A stretch of DNA of 34,966 nucleotides from Candidatus Wildermuthbacteria bacterium RIFCSPHIGHO2_02_FULL_45_25 (GCA_001823215.1 MHTV01000013.1:1-34966); one strand, 5' to 3'; numbered from the stretch's first letter, positions 8,701-17,813 are shown. Notes: generated from the sequence alone by a model not told the origin. Translations and numbers: made by a program.

Positions 8701-11065
8701 GTTCAAAAGACGTTTCCCCTTTATCGTCTGTTGTTACACTCATTTGTCGTACGGTGTGTTCCTCGGTCGAATAGTCGTAGATAGGGTACGTTGCCTTATT
8801 AATAATGTCGTATCTCGTGCCTATCTGCGTTTTCTTGAAGATCACTTCTTTAACCTCAACATTCACCGCGTTATTCGCAACCGCGGCGCCCAAATAATTA
8901 TTTTGAACCCAAAACGGCTGACCCGCTTGAATCTTCTCTAATGTAACTTCGCGCAATTTCAGATTGAACTTAGAACTATTGCTCCCTACCTGCTGATCTG
9001 CTTGCAGATCCATATTCGGTCCAAACACAAGCACCGACACGCTTTGAGCAATTTCTCCTTCCTCTGCCAACACCGGCGAAACTGTTATACGAAGATACTT
9101 TGGCCAATACGCGCTTGCGATATAATCGGTTTTCACGGTAAAGTTTCCTTCTCCATTTTCATCGAGTTGTACGCGCGAGCTAAGCGGACCGTTCAAATAC
9201 CCCGCGTATTTCATTTGTCCATTGGAAACCGGCGTGCCGTCAAAAAATTCTCCGCGCACCTTCATATTCACGGAATCTCCCGCGAAGATCGCATTTTTAT
9301 CTGGCGTTAGCGTCAAGCGATACGCAGGCGCAACATACGTTTCCACGCTGACATTTTCAGAAACAATAATCTCATCCCCTCTCTTCATGCTCAATTGATA
9401 CAACCCCGGCTTTAATCCGGAAAAATTCATCTCGCCTGTGAGCGTGTAAAAATCGCTTACCTTTGCCTTTGTTTGCGCATACACCGTTACGTCATCTCTC
9501 GACGTGCCGTACCAAAAAGGAGTGGAAAGTTGCATTGTAATTTCTTCCCCTTTCACGTCCGAGCCGTTTCTTTGCTTCATCACGCCCCAAAACCTCAATG
9601 TGTCATCTGGCTGATACACCGTCTTATCCAAAGATAGATAATCCCACCATTGATCAGGAGAATTTATTTTATAAAACCCTCCATATCGAGATTCAATCGG
9701 GATTGCCAATTCCTTGCCCTGCGCTTTGACGATATAAAAAAATGCGGGCTCCTTCCAATAAGAGTAAGCGTCATCGCGAGCAGAAACAAGATCTGCGGGA
9801 GTTTCAAATTGAGCTACTCCATCGGCATTTGTCTTTCCAATTTCACGACCCTCAAAACTTACATGGGCATCGGCTTCTCTCTGCCCTCGTATCAATGAAC
9901 GCAACCAAATCAAACTTTGACTTCCGCTTACCGCCACATAGTTTGAAAAATTCGTGACCTGAAACCACGCCTGATGTGGTTTTTTATCCACTGTTATCGT
10001 TAGAACATAATATCCTTCATCAAACTTTTGCGGAATTCGAATAAACTTCACGTCCAACTGATTTTCCATGGAAACATTGCTTTCAAAAATTTTCTTTTCG
10101 TCCGGAGCTTCATACGGAACAAACCGATTAAATCGGGACCAGTTTGTTTGGAATCGCAAAGAACTTTTATACGACTCGACAAATTGGTTCACGGTATCAA
10201 AACGAGCTACATTCACTGATAATTGAGAAGCGTTCGGGACGTTGGAGGCATATACGGCAAACGCTGGTTCATTTGCCAAAGGAAATTCCCAAAACGTTTT
10301 ATCGAAGCCAAACTGCGCCATGGAATAACTCGGGCTTTCTGCTTCAGTTTCAAATTGAAAGACGTGATTTTCAGATAATGCGTCTTCACTACCTTCACTC
10401 TTCAGCCCCTTTTTCACGGTAACCGTGTATACTTTTTGAGGATCCAACGGACGGTTGGGAATAAACACGAGTACATTTCTGTGCTGTTCAAACTTTCCCT
10501 GAATTTGGGGAAAAAATTCCACGTAATCCTGCGGATGAATCAGCTTCTCTCGGTTAAACGTTATCTCAATGCCAGTTGGAACGGAAACTCCAGACCCCTT
10601 GTCTCGCGGAAGCGTTGAGATAACCTGAAAAGGAGCTTTCACCTGATACGCCCAGCTATATGTTTTTTCCGAGATAGGACTCTCGTCAATTTTAAACGTT
10701 ACAATCGCGTTCTCTGGCAGCTTCTCTTTCGGCTTAATCTCAAAACCTCCCAAAACCTTCTTAACCTCTATTTTCACATCGGGATCCAAGGATAAATATC
10801 TCTCAACTGCGCTCTCATCAATATCCGCCGCACTCTTTAAGGTAAAGGTTGTGGAAGGATGAATGCCAGCCGCATCCGCGACATCGGCACGAAGCTCGAA
10901 CTGCGAAAACGCGACTTTTTCTTTTTTTACAGCGCCAGACAATGCCAAACCTGCCCCGACAATCAGCGCAAAAGCAATCAGAACATTGAGATGTGGCCGA
11001 TCTTTAAAAAAATCGAAAATTTTTCTCATAGTTGAAACAGCAAAAGGATGACATATCTTCATCAT
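5747..11065 (-). CDS. Alpha-2-macroglobulin-family protein with embedded Hint/intein-like domain
   Basis: 1772 aa; N-terminal TM segment (LNVLIAFALIVGAGLALSGA), MG-type repeats, A2M core GALDEAVFTL...YKSILTDSDGRANVSFALPDNITSWRVTLQAVSKDWLAG, C-terminal receptor-like domain. Probable true start is the internal ATG at 11029 (MRKIFDFF). Confidence 0.92.
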   Translation of the reverse strand: MMKICHPFAVSTMRKIFDFFKDRPHLNVLIAFALIVGAGLALSGAVKKEKVAFSQFELRADVADAAGIHPSTTFTLKSAADIDESAVERYLSLDPDVKIEVKKVLGGFEIKPKEKLPENAIVTFKIDESPISEKTYSWAYQVKAPFQVISTLPRDKGSGVSVPTGIEITFNREKLIHPQDYVEFFPQIQGKFEQHRNVLVFIPNRPLDPQKVYTVTVKKGLKSEGSEDALSENHVFQFETEAESPSYSMAQFGFDKTFWEFPLANEPAFAVYASNVPNASQLSVNVARFDTVNQFVESYKSSLRFQTNWSRFNRFVPYEAPDEKKIFESNVSMENQLDVKFIRIPQKFDEGYYVLTITVDKKPHQAWFQVTNFSNYVAVSGSQSLIWLRSLIRGQREADAHVSFEGREIGKTNADGVAQFETPADLVSARDDAYSYWKEPAFFYIVKAQGKELAIPIESRYGGFYKINSPDQWWDYLSLDKTVYQPDDTLRFWGVMKQRNGSDVKGEEITMQLSTPFWYGTSRDDVTVYAQTKAKVSDFYTLTGEMNFSGLKPGLYQLSMKRGDEIIVSENVSVETYVAPAYRLTLTPDKNAIFAGDSVNMKVRGEFFDGTPVSNGQMKYAGYLNGPLSSRVQLDENGEGNFTVKTDYIASAYWPKYLRITVSPVLAEEGEIAQSVSVLVFGPNMDLQADQQVGSNSSKFNLKLREVTLEKIQAGQPFWVQNNYLGAAVANNAVNVEVKEVIFKKTQIGTRYDIINKATYPIYDYSTEEHTVRQMSVTTDDKGETSFEQKLEEDKTYKIIFTTRDTNGRAVEVQRYAFGYSRSPFSGYDTSGVALKNRDEEKKQYKLGEKISLELQDNAGNAVASSPRDFLFIRVVGGVHSYELADEPNYTDTFQDMYIPNVNVIGVWFSGKRFHDSWPMNLSFEAEEKRLQINVSKDKERYKPGEEVRLNIEVTDPNGNPKEAQVHIGALDEAVFTLNPTEKDITSALYNDVYVSLLTRSSHLTPLESGAELGGCFLSGTQILTPLGSKSIEDVHAGETILTKESEDSSALVEAKVARVTSHLVRGYVIVNDKLRVTENHRLYINGEWNKAGQLKIGDMLQNSMGKQVAVTSIQKVDEWVNVHNFEVEGNHTYFADTLYVHNEEKGGGEARGEFEDVAIYKSILTDSDGRANVSFALPDNITSWRVTLQAVSKDWLAGKTIEFVPVGLPLFVEASLNRTYLDGDKLIIRTRVFGTEEIQYPVTYRVESDTLPFKLLEKSGSRSEEFNLGQLSVGTHQIKVSANAGGFSDAIVKEIRVLDSYFTQSAAEYHQVSSSLEGIKGNEKGFTQLIFTSQERAIYYWPLLALAQSGGVRVDQVSSRYFGGLLLKKFFGEEQEDESPEFRAYQPGSGGIALLPYSDEDLRVSAQFADLMKEENIDISREMLKTYFTQSLNDRKADASRVVLALYGLAALKEPVLVSLQHIKDEKDLTLMDKAYIALALDTIGAKEEARAYYQEHLKQKLVSKSPYFFVEELKSADENIILTALLAQLAGSLQEPEAEGLASYVFEQQPKEKLINFELLGYLKAVLPRLKGEDVSFAYRTKDRADSHTLKAGESVRLAMAPEELQTLRFENVSGRVDVVSRYDQAVDPEELAMDESLRVTRRYVVNGMPTTEFKEGDIVKIELSDSFGLGALKGRYQVIDHLPSGLRAVTRLNVIQSKEGDCVRYPARIEDQTVTFLDWNPKFGSCSALSYYARVVTKGEYEAEPVLIQSAKSSQSLNVSAPDRISIRE
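7637..8020 (-). other. Hint / bacterial intein-like (BIL, A-type-like) domain within the A2M CDS (residues ~1016-1143)
   Basis: 128 codons: CFLSGTQILTPLGSKSIEDVHAGETILTKE (block A) ... LRVTENHRLYINGEW (block B TxxH) ... HNFEVEGNHTYFADTLYVHN (blocks F/G); followed by Glu rather than Cys/Ser/Thr. Confidence 0.88.
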
Positions 11066-11066
11066 A
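11061..11066 (-). promoter_or_regulatory. Extended -10 promoter for the A2M/MEMO unit
   Basis: Minus strand TGC-TATGAT matches TGnTATAAT; it overlaps the ATGATG used as start in the ORF track, supporting the downstream start at 11029. Confidence 0.45.
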
Positions 11067-11125
11067 GCACAAGAATATCGTCACACCCCTCAAAACCAAA
11101 ATAGGTGGACTATTTTTTGAACATA

Positions 11126-12505
11126 TCATTTCTCCATAGAAACTACTTTCACCTGCGTAAGCTCGTGGAATCCGAATTTCCCATGTTCTCGGCCAATGCC
11201 TGATTTCTTATATCCGCCGAACGGATTGCATGGCTTTACATAGCTGATATTGTTTATGCTCACCATTCCAGATTGAAGTTGAGATGCAACTCGCAGAGCG
11301 GTTTCTTTGTTTGAGGTGAACACATACGCGCCAAGCCCGTACGCAGTATCGTTTGCCAGCTCAATAGCTTCTTCTTCGGTCTTAAACGAAACAAGAGGAA
11401 GCACAGGCCCAAACACTTCTTCTTTCCATACTCTCATATCCTTGGTTATCTGCGTAAGCAATGTTGGCTCGTAAAAAGCTCCTCCAAGATTTTCGAGCCG
11501 ATGCCCTCCAATAACTATCTCTGCTTTCTTGTCTAAAGCGTCTTTCACTTGTGCCTCCAGTAACTCAAGTTGACGGCTTGCCACCAACGGGCCAATATCC
11601 GTACTTTCTTCTTCGGGGTTGCCGACTTTCACCGATTTGAGTTTATTTTTCAGTTTCTCCACTACTTCTTCAAATCTGCTTTCATGAACCAACAAGCGTT
11701 TCATTGCGTCGCACATCTGGCCGCAATTGGTAAACCGACTCGCATACATTGTTTCTAGCACATCATCCAGTTTGGCGTCTTCAAAGATTATTCCCGGAGC
11801 TGAACCTCCCAATTCCATCACGATTTTCATCATCCGCTCTGCGTCTGCCACTACTTTATACAGAGCATGGCCAACTTTTGTGCTTCCGGTAAAACTGATA
11901 AGATCAATACTTTCGCGAGCAAGCATATTACCAATATCCCCTCCGCCGTATACTTCCGAAAATACCCCATCTGGCAAACCTGCTTGCGCGATAATTTCCT
12001 CAATCAGTTTTCCGCACAGAGCAGTTTCTTGCGAATCCTTAAAAACAATCGTATTGCCGACAATAAGATTTTGCCCCGCTCCCCAAACAAAATTAGATAA
12101 AGGAAAATTCCACGGCACAATCACAGCCACCACGCCAATTGGTTCGTAGAAAATCTGATCAATGCTTTTTTCATCCTCATAAGTGATTTCCGGAGACAAA
12201 TAGTTTTCCGCGTGTTCCAAATACCACTGGAAGTAAGAGATCGCATCTTTCACGTCAGCTCTGCTTTGAGAAATAGGCATACCCATTTCTCTCGTTGTCA
12301 AAAGCGCAAAATCTTCTTGTCGTTGAGAGAATCCATCAACAACTTTTTTGAGTAATTCCACCCTCTTTTGAACTCCAAGCGCGCTCCATCCGGGAAATGC
12401 TCTTCTTGCCCGCGCTACTTTCTCGTGAATCTCTTTCTGACTTGAAACAGCGACCTCGCCGAGAACTTCATTATTGGCTGGATTGATTGAGATTATTGTA
12501 TCCAT
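11126..12505 (-). CDS. NAD(P)-dependent aldehyde dehydrogenase (succinate-semialdehyde dehydrogenase-like)
   Basis: 459 aa; VPWNFPLSN, SFTGSTKVG, MELGGSAPGIIFED, catalytic-Cys region FTNCGQMCDAMKRLLV, NPFGGYKKSGIGREHG. Confidence 0.92.
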   Translation of the reverse strand: MDTIISINPANNEVLGEVAVSSQKEIHEKVARARRAFPGWSALGVQKRVELLKKVVDGFSQRQEDFALLTTREMGMPISQSRADVKDAISYFQWYLEHAENYLSPEITYEDEKSIDQIFYEPIGVVAVIVPWNFPLSNFVWGAGQNLIVGNTIVFKDSQETALCGKLIEEIIAQAGLPDGVFSEVYGGGDIGNMLARESIDLISFTGSTKVGHALYKVVADAERMMKIVMELGGSAPGIIFEDAKLDDVLETMYASRFTNCGQMCDAMKRLLVHESRFEEVVEKLKNKLKSVKVGNPEEESTDIGPLVASRQLELLEAQVKDALDKKAEIVIGGHRLENLGGAFYEPTLLTQITKDMRVWKEEVFGPVLPLVSFKTEEEAIELANDTAYGLGAYVFTSNKETALRVASQLQSGMVSINNISYVKPCNPFGGYKKSGIGREHGKFGFHELTQVKVVSMEK

Positions 12506-12530
12506 ATATTCTCTTTATCTTCCACAAGTA

Positions 12531-13511
12531 TTATTTCAAAATTTCAAGCCCTGTGCGGCTTTGCAGATGTCTCACAAGCATCTCAAGCCCTTCTCTGTTT
12601 TGATCCGCACTTCGATAGTTAGAATGCACAATTACAAGGATAGTTCCTTTCCCAAGATAACGCATAGCTAGGATATACTCACTTTCATCCACTTGAAAAT
12701 TAAGAGCTTCCCTCTCCAAATCCATCGCTGATTTGTACTCCACTGCGACTCCGGAAATGAAATCTGAAATACAAGGAGCAATCGCGCCCGAATCTTGGAA
12801 TTCACATCCTTTATCCCTCTTGCGTTCATACCCTACCCCATAAACCTTGTTAATACGAGATATATCCACATTACCATATAACTCTCGCCACACTTCTTTG
12901 TCTTCTATAAATCCCGGATTAGAAAATTCGTTATTCCCTTCTTCGTCAATCGCTAAAAGAAATCCTTCCGGCAATTCTGCTATTTGAGGCACAAACCAGC
13001 TCAAATCGTGGTCTGTTACAATAAACTCAAAGCGATATTCTTCCGGTAAAATTTGTTTCTGCGAATATGACACAGGGCTCACGCTTTTAAGCTCCACTTG
13101 CGCATCTGCAAACGAAACCGGATCTCCGAACGGTAAGACAACTTCTTCTCTTGCGCCGGCTGCCTCCAACTTTACGCGAACTCGAACAGTGCCAGCCCAG
13201 ACACATGTAACATCAACAGGACATCTGCTGTCTTCGATAACTTCGAGAGGGGTAACGGAAATTCCTTGCATGGTAATCTTTTCTTGAATACCGGCCGTGC
13301 CGGTATTTTCTGCATTGAGTGAAGGGCATAGCGCAAACTCGCAATTGGGACCCGTTCTTCCAACCGCGCTTCCATCGGGACATATCATTGCCTCCATTGT
13401 GCAACTCATTTCTTCTGGTTCCGTCTGCGTTCTCAAAAATACAAAAAAACTTGCGCCCAACACGCCAAATAGCAAAAGACCTATACATGCGACACTCTGA
13501 TATTTTTTCAT
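12531..13511 (-). CDS. Membrane-anchored/secreted protein with Cys-rich CPDGSAVGRTGPNCEFALCP motif
   Basis: 326 aa; N-terminal TM segment then CTMEAMICPDGSAVGRTGPNCEFALCP. Confidence 0.75.
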   Translation of the reverse strand: MKKYQSVACIGLLLFGVLGASFFVFLRTQTEPEEMSCTMEAMICPDGSAVGRTGPNCEFALCPSLNAENTGTAGIQEKITMQGISVTPLEVIEDSRCPVDVTCVWAGTVRVRVKLEAAGAREEVVLPFGDPVSFADAQVELKSVSPVSYSQKQILPEEYRFEFIVTDHDLSWFVPQIAELPEGFLLAIDEEGNNEFSNPGFIEDKEVWRELYGNVDISRINKVYGVGYERKRDKGCEFQDSGAIAPCISDFISGVAVEYKSAMDLEREALNFQVDESEYILAMRYLGKGTILVIVHSNYRSADQNREGLEMLVRHLQSRTGLEILK

Positions 13512-13550
13512 AATCTTGCTATTTTTTCGCGAGAAAGAAAATAATCTTCT

Positions 13551-13937
13551 TTAGGTAAACCACTCTCGCAACTTCTTAGGCCATGAGATGAGAAGCAACA
13601 ACGCCAATGGAGCTCCCCAGTTTGCCGAACGCTCAACAAAATCCCAGATTGATTCTCCCACAAGAGGCCGAAGCAGTGCCGTCCAAAAACCCCAGAGCGC
13701 CATCCAAAGCAAAGCAATCCGTATGGGTTTTACGAGAACAAGAATCGCCAAAGCAATATCGAGAATGCCAATCGCAAGGAGCAGCAACTTTGCTAATTCC
13801 TCATCAGTAATCCCAAAAACAGAGAACCATTCGATCCATGCTTGTTTGCCTTGGACTGCCAGAACCCCATGGCCGATAAATTCTCCTGCCACTGCGATGC
13901 GTAAAACCCACTGCGTAAGATGTAAATTTTTCATATA
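13551..13937 (-). CDS. Small multi-TM membrane protein (DoxX-like)
   Basis: From internal ATG MKNLHLTQWVLRIAVAGEFIGHGVLAVQG...; about four TM segments. Confidence 0.6.
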   Translation of the reverse strand, partial: YMKNLHLTQWVLRIAVAGEFIGHGVLAVQGKQAWIEWFSVFGITDEELAKLLLLAIGILDIALAILVLVKPIRIALLWMALWGFWTALLRPLVGESIWDFVERSANWGAPLALLLLISWPKKLREWFT

Positions 13938-13983
13938 CTTATAATACCATAGAAGAGAATGTTCAGATAAAGCAAATGGTTCG

Positions 13984-14550
13984 CTAGTCAAGAATAATAA
14001 TGCTCGCAATAAAAAAGTAGATAAGCAAGCTGAATAGGTCCTGTATGATAGTGGCAACCGGGCCGCCGCCCAACGCGGGATCGGTATGCCGCTTGGAAAG
14101 CAAATTCGGAATCAGAACTGCAAGGAATGGAGCTAATGTAAGATTGATAAACATGGTGAACCCGACCGTCAGCCCGATTTCAAAAGAATGAAGCCAATAA
14201 GTAGCGAGCGCCCCCAGAACAGCGCCGGAAATAAAACCAAGACCGGCGCCAACCGCGCTCTCTTTGAGCATATACTTCACCACGCCGACCTTCTTTTTTG
14301 AGAGTACTCGCACGTAAATCGTTTCCGTTTGCGTTCCCACCGCATCGCTCAAATACACAATAATAGGAATAAAAAAAGCGAGACGCACGTCCGCCGAAAG
14401 AATTGCCTCATATTTGGAAACAATAAACGTCGTCAGCACCCCTCCTAAGAGCCCAATAAAAATCCATGGAATGCGCCGTTCAATCAAATGCTCAACGCTC
14501 TCTTGCGTAACATCTTCTTCCTGATATGTTTCGGGAAGTTTTTTGTCCAT
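13984..14550 (-). CDS. MgtE-family divalent cation transporter, membrane domain only
   Basis: From MDKKLPETYQ; MgtE-like PWIFIGLLGGVLTTFIVSKYEAIL, FIPIIVYLSDAVGTQTETIYVR, DPALGGGPVATIIQDLFSLLIYF; no CBS/MgtE_N region. Confidence 0.8.
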   Translation of the reverse strand: MDKKLPETYQEEDVTQESVEHLIERRIPWIFIGLLGGVLTTFIVSKYEAILSADVRLAFFIPIIVYLSDAVGTQTETIYVRVLSKKKVGVVKYMLKESAVGAGLGFISGAVLGALATYWLHSFEIGLTVGFTMFINLTLAPFLAVLIPNLLSKRHTDPALGGGPVATIIQDLFSLLIYFFIASIIILD

Positions 14551-14621
14551 AATGCTCAATGATACTATTTTCCGGCGACTTACATTTCCTCGTTCAATGG
14601 GAGAAAGAATGTGTTCCGTTC

Positions 14622-15041
14622 TTATTGCCTGCAGTTCGAGCACAGACCAAAAAATTCCAAAGAATGTCCTGTAATCTGAAAACCTTTTCCCCTGGCAATT
14701 TTCTTCTCGACAACATCCAAATCCTGCTGCAAGTCCACATCCTCCGCGCGTTTGCACTGCACGCATACCACATGATGATGATGCTTTCCCACAATTTCGT
14801 ATCGTTTTTTCTTGTCTCCAAATTCCACCTCTTGGGCAATGTTTCGCCCCTTTAAGAAATCGAGCTCCCGATACACCGTGGTCTTGTTCACATCAAGTTT
14901 TCGCTTTTTGAGTTCCTCCCGAATTTCATCGGCAGAAAGCGGCGATTTGCTTGTTTCCAAAAGCTCAACTACCGCGCTTCGCACGTTTGTAATTCGGTGC
15001 CCTTGTTCTCGCAATACCGAAATAACAGACTCTTGCTTCAT
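14622..15041 (-). CDS. Fur-family metal-dependent transcriptional regulator
   Basis: 139 aa; winged helix TTVYRELDFL; HHHHVVCVQCKRAEDV; CSNC. Confidence 0.9.
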   Translation of the reverse strand: MKQESVISVLREQGHRITNVRSAVVELLETSKSPLSADEIREELKKRKLDVNKTTVYRELDFLKGRNIAQEVEFGDKKKRYEIVGKHHHHVVCVQCKRAEDVDLQQDLDVVEKKIARGKGFQITGHSLEFFGLCSNCRQ

Positions 15042-15075
15042 ATCGCTATCTTAATGCGCCTTGTCAGCGAAGTCA

Positions 15076-15117
15076 AAATAAGCGATTGGAAGAATCTGGT
15101 GACACAATCGCTTATTT
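15076..15117 (-). terminator. Intrinsic terminator overlapping stop codon of the GIY-YIG gene
   Basis: 13-bp perfect inverted repeat AAATAAGCGATTG (15076-15088) / CAATCGCTTATTT (15105-15117), T-rich continuation on minus. Confidence 0.7.
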
Positions 15118-15434
15118 CATATATATTCTGAATTGCCCAACTTGATCAAATCGAGCTTCTTGGCGCGGCTCCAGCTTTTCATTTCCACTTCCCGGCTTCG
15201 GGCTTGCTTGAAGTCCGAACATACTTCTGAATATCGTAATACCACCGGTCTTCTCATCTTTGTGTAATGCGCGCCTCGTTTTGACTCGTTGTGTTCTTTG
15301 AGACGCTTGGCAAGATCATTGGTGCAACCCACATACAAAGTCTCATCCTTACACTCAAGAATATACACATAAAACGTCGCGCCCTCTGATTTGTTCCCTT
15401 GCTCTTTGTCCGTTACGTCCATGTATCCAATCAT
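15117..15434 (-). CDS. GIY-YIG nuclease superfamily protein (YhbQ-like)
   Basis: 105 aa; FYVYILECKDETLYVGCTNDLAKRLKEHN. Confidence 0.9.
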   Translation of the reverse strand: MIGYMDVTDKEQGNKSEGATFYVYILECKDETLYVGCTNDLAKRLKEHNESKRGAHYTKMRRPVVLRYSEVCSDFKQARSREVEMKSWSRAKKLDLIKLGNSEYI

Positions 15435-15481
15435 ACTGTTTTTCGAGGATACTCAAAAGCGGAACCATCCTTTGCAATTTT

Positions 15482-16582
15482 TCATATTTGCGAAAGAGGA
15501 ATCTCCACGAAAAAGATAGTTCCGTTGGAACTCGCTGCCGGAGGACTTTGGAAAGAAACCTTCCAGCCAAGATAATCGCATATTGTTTTCACGATAAACA
15601 GCCCAAGACCTGTTCCTTTTTCTTTTACTTGTATTACATTCGATGCCCGGAAAAATTTTGAAAATATTCTTGCCTGATCCTGCGCTGGAATTGAAAACCC
15701 ATTATTTTCACAGGAGAAATGATACGAATTTTTTCCTTTTGCAAGCACAACCGCCACGCGCGGATCAGACACATCCGCATACTCTGCCGCATTGTCTAAT
15801 ACATTTTGAAATACCTGCCCGACAAGCGATCGGTTTGCCTTCAAGGGAAATTCTTGCGCATTTTTGCGAAACTGCAGATTCACATGCGTATGCCGCTTCT
15901 TCTCATCTGCCACGATCATCTCGATCTCCTTTTGAAGATCAAATGTTATGGGCGCCTTGTTGATATCTCCAACCTTTGCAAGAACCATCAAATCACCCAC
16001 TAAATCCAACAACGCATCATTTTGACGATAGAGATTTTCCAGAATATACCGATCTTTTTGCTTTGGCTGTTCCTCGTGCAGTAAAAAATCAAGCGCCCAT
16101 TTCATCGTTGCCAAAGGATTTTTCAATTGATGAGCGAGAATCGAGATAAACTCTTCTTTGAATTTTTCTTTTTCTTTTCGATCGCTGATATTCGGTTCAA
16201 TCGCAATAAAAAATTTTATTCCGTTTGCTTCGTCTAAAATCGGAGAAATATGAAGTTCCTGCCAATAGAGCGTTCCGTCTTTTCGTTTGTTTTGCACCTC
16301 TCCCACAAACGGCTGTTTTTCCACTTTGATTCTTTCCCACATTTTTTCATAAAATTCTTTCGTCATTTGCCCGCCCCAAAGATCCCCGGGATTCTTCCCA
16401 AGAGCTTCTCGTTCTGGAAATCCGGTTAGACCTTCCGCGGCTTTATTCATATACAGAATATTCCCGTTCTCGTCGGTTACCACCACATGATCTTGCAAAG
16501 CGTCCAACCCAACTTTCAGAGGTTCTAGCGCTTTTATGCGGGATAACAATTCATTTGATAAAAGAGGGCTTCGCACTGTCAT
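15482..16582 (-). CDS. PAS-domain sensor histidine kinase
   Basis: 366 aa; PAS (VVVTDENGNILYMNKAAEGLTGFPE), H-box ISILAHQLKNPLATMKWAL, N-box, GTGLGLFIVKTI. Confidence 0.92.
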   Translation of the reverse strand: MTVRSPLLSNELLSRIKALEPLKVGLDALQDHVVVTDENGNILYMNKAAEGLTGFPEREALGKNPGDLWGGQMTKEFYEKMWERIKVEKQPFVGEVQNKRKDGTLYWQELHISPILDEANGIKFFIAIEPNISDRKEKEKFKEEFISILAHQLKNPLATMKWALDFLLHEEQPKQKDRYILENLYRQNDALLDLVGDLMVLAKVGDINKAPITFDLQKEIEMIVADEKKRHTHVNLQFRKNAQEFPLKANRSLVGQVFQNVLDNAAEYADVSDPRVAVVLAKGKNSYHFSCENNGFSIPAQDQARIFSKFFRASNVIQVKEKGTGLGLFIVKTICDYLGWKVSFQSPPAASSNGTIFFVEIPLSQI

Positions 16583-16761
16583 AGTATTATTGTATCACAT
16601 CGTTTTTTATTAAAGGTGTTGTATGCATATCCCAAACCTCCGGAAACAATTTACAACGGCTAAGATTATTATATATCCCGCCACGAAATCTGCAAAAAAG
16701 AAAACTCGTCAATGAGGACGAAAAAGTTGCCAAATTCTTTAAAATAGTCCAATATATTCTT

Positions 16762-17496
16762 ATGCTTTCACTTTTGAGAAATGTTTTGCAGAATTTCAAG
16801 ACATGGCAGGCATTCGCTACGCACATATTTTTAGTTCTCTTTGCTGGATTAACTTTTCTTCATCTTCTTGTTTTTACTTTCCAAAACAAAAGTCCTTTTT
16901 GGATAATCTTTGGCGTATACGCAACAGCTACAACACTCTGCATTGTTAATTTACTACTCTCACAAAAATTTAAAAAAAGATTCTTCCGGTGGAGATTCGC
17001 AAAAGATCAGATGATCAATGTCTTCGCGCCTCCTATTTCTCTAGTGCTGATGAGTACTTCATTAAGTTTTGTGCTCTTTTCCTTTATAGACCCAGGCGTA
17101 AAAGAGACATGGAATGAAGGATTACTGGTAACCAGAGAAGCGCAGGAAATAGTGATGCAATACATAGTTACCATACTTTTTCTTTTAGAAATATTCTTTT
17201 TCATCCCCGTAAACATCTACAATTCCCTTATGAGAGAAACCCATATCTCGCGAACAAAAATAGAACTTACTGCCGGAGTTTTTCTTCTCGGAGCTATCAT
17301 ATTTGCTTCTGCCGGCGGACTTCAATTCCTTTCCTCCATGGAAGTATTCCGTATGCTTGCCTTTGTTCTCATTGCAGGAGTAGCTCCCATTGGATGGATG
17401 AACGAATTACTTATAGGATCCATTGCAAAGAGACACTGGGAAAACCTTCAGAAATCTCTTTCCCGCAAAGTTCCCCATGGTCCGGTGTTTGACTAA
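16762..17496 (+). CDS. Multi-pass integral membrane protein, unknown function
   Basis: 244 aa with about six hydrophobic segments. Confidence 0.7.
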   Translation: MLSLLRNVLQNFKTWQAFATHIFLVLFAGLTFLHLLVFTFQNKSPFWIIFGVYATATTLCIVNLLLSQKFKKRFFRWRFAKDQMINVFAPPISLVLMSTSLSFVLFSFIDPGVKETWNEGLLVTREAQEIVMQYIVTILFLLEIFFFIPVNIYNSLMRETHISRTKIELTAGVFLLGAIIFASAGGLQFLSSMEVFRMLAFVLIAGVAPIGWMNELLIGSIAKRHWENLQKSLSRKVPHGPVFD

Positions 17497-17813
17497 TATA
17501 AAAATCTCGTTGAGATGGTTTTACATTCTCTTTGCGTTTTACGCTGAACGCCACAAACTGTTTCCATTTATTTTTCTTCAAAGATTTTTGAGGCAAAGAT
17601 ATTTGCGCAATTAAAACCGCTTTCTCATGTCCATGTATCACAACTTCGCTCCCTTCTTTAAGATAAAGACAATAAGCAATTCTTTGGGCAGGCGGACACG
17701 TAAACTATTTCCCAATTTTTGTAGTCATAGCAATTCGCCTATGTTTATACATTAAGTATACACATACAAAGTAGGCCCGCAAATCATTTTCTTCTATCCC
17801 CTTGTGATGCTTA

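Noticed and set aside
5747-11065. Many plus-strand ORFs of 60-142 aa antisense to the A2M gene (e.g. 6563..6991, 7235..7534)
   Set aside because: Low-complexity-biased shadows of the long minus-strand CDS; no SD or family motif recognised.
17411-17641. 76-aa minus ORF (VIHGHEKAVLIAQISLPQKS...)
   Set aside because: Overlaps the 3' end of the plus-strand membrane-protein CDS, uses a GTG start without SD, and shows no recognisable family; kept only as an open possibility.
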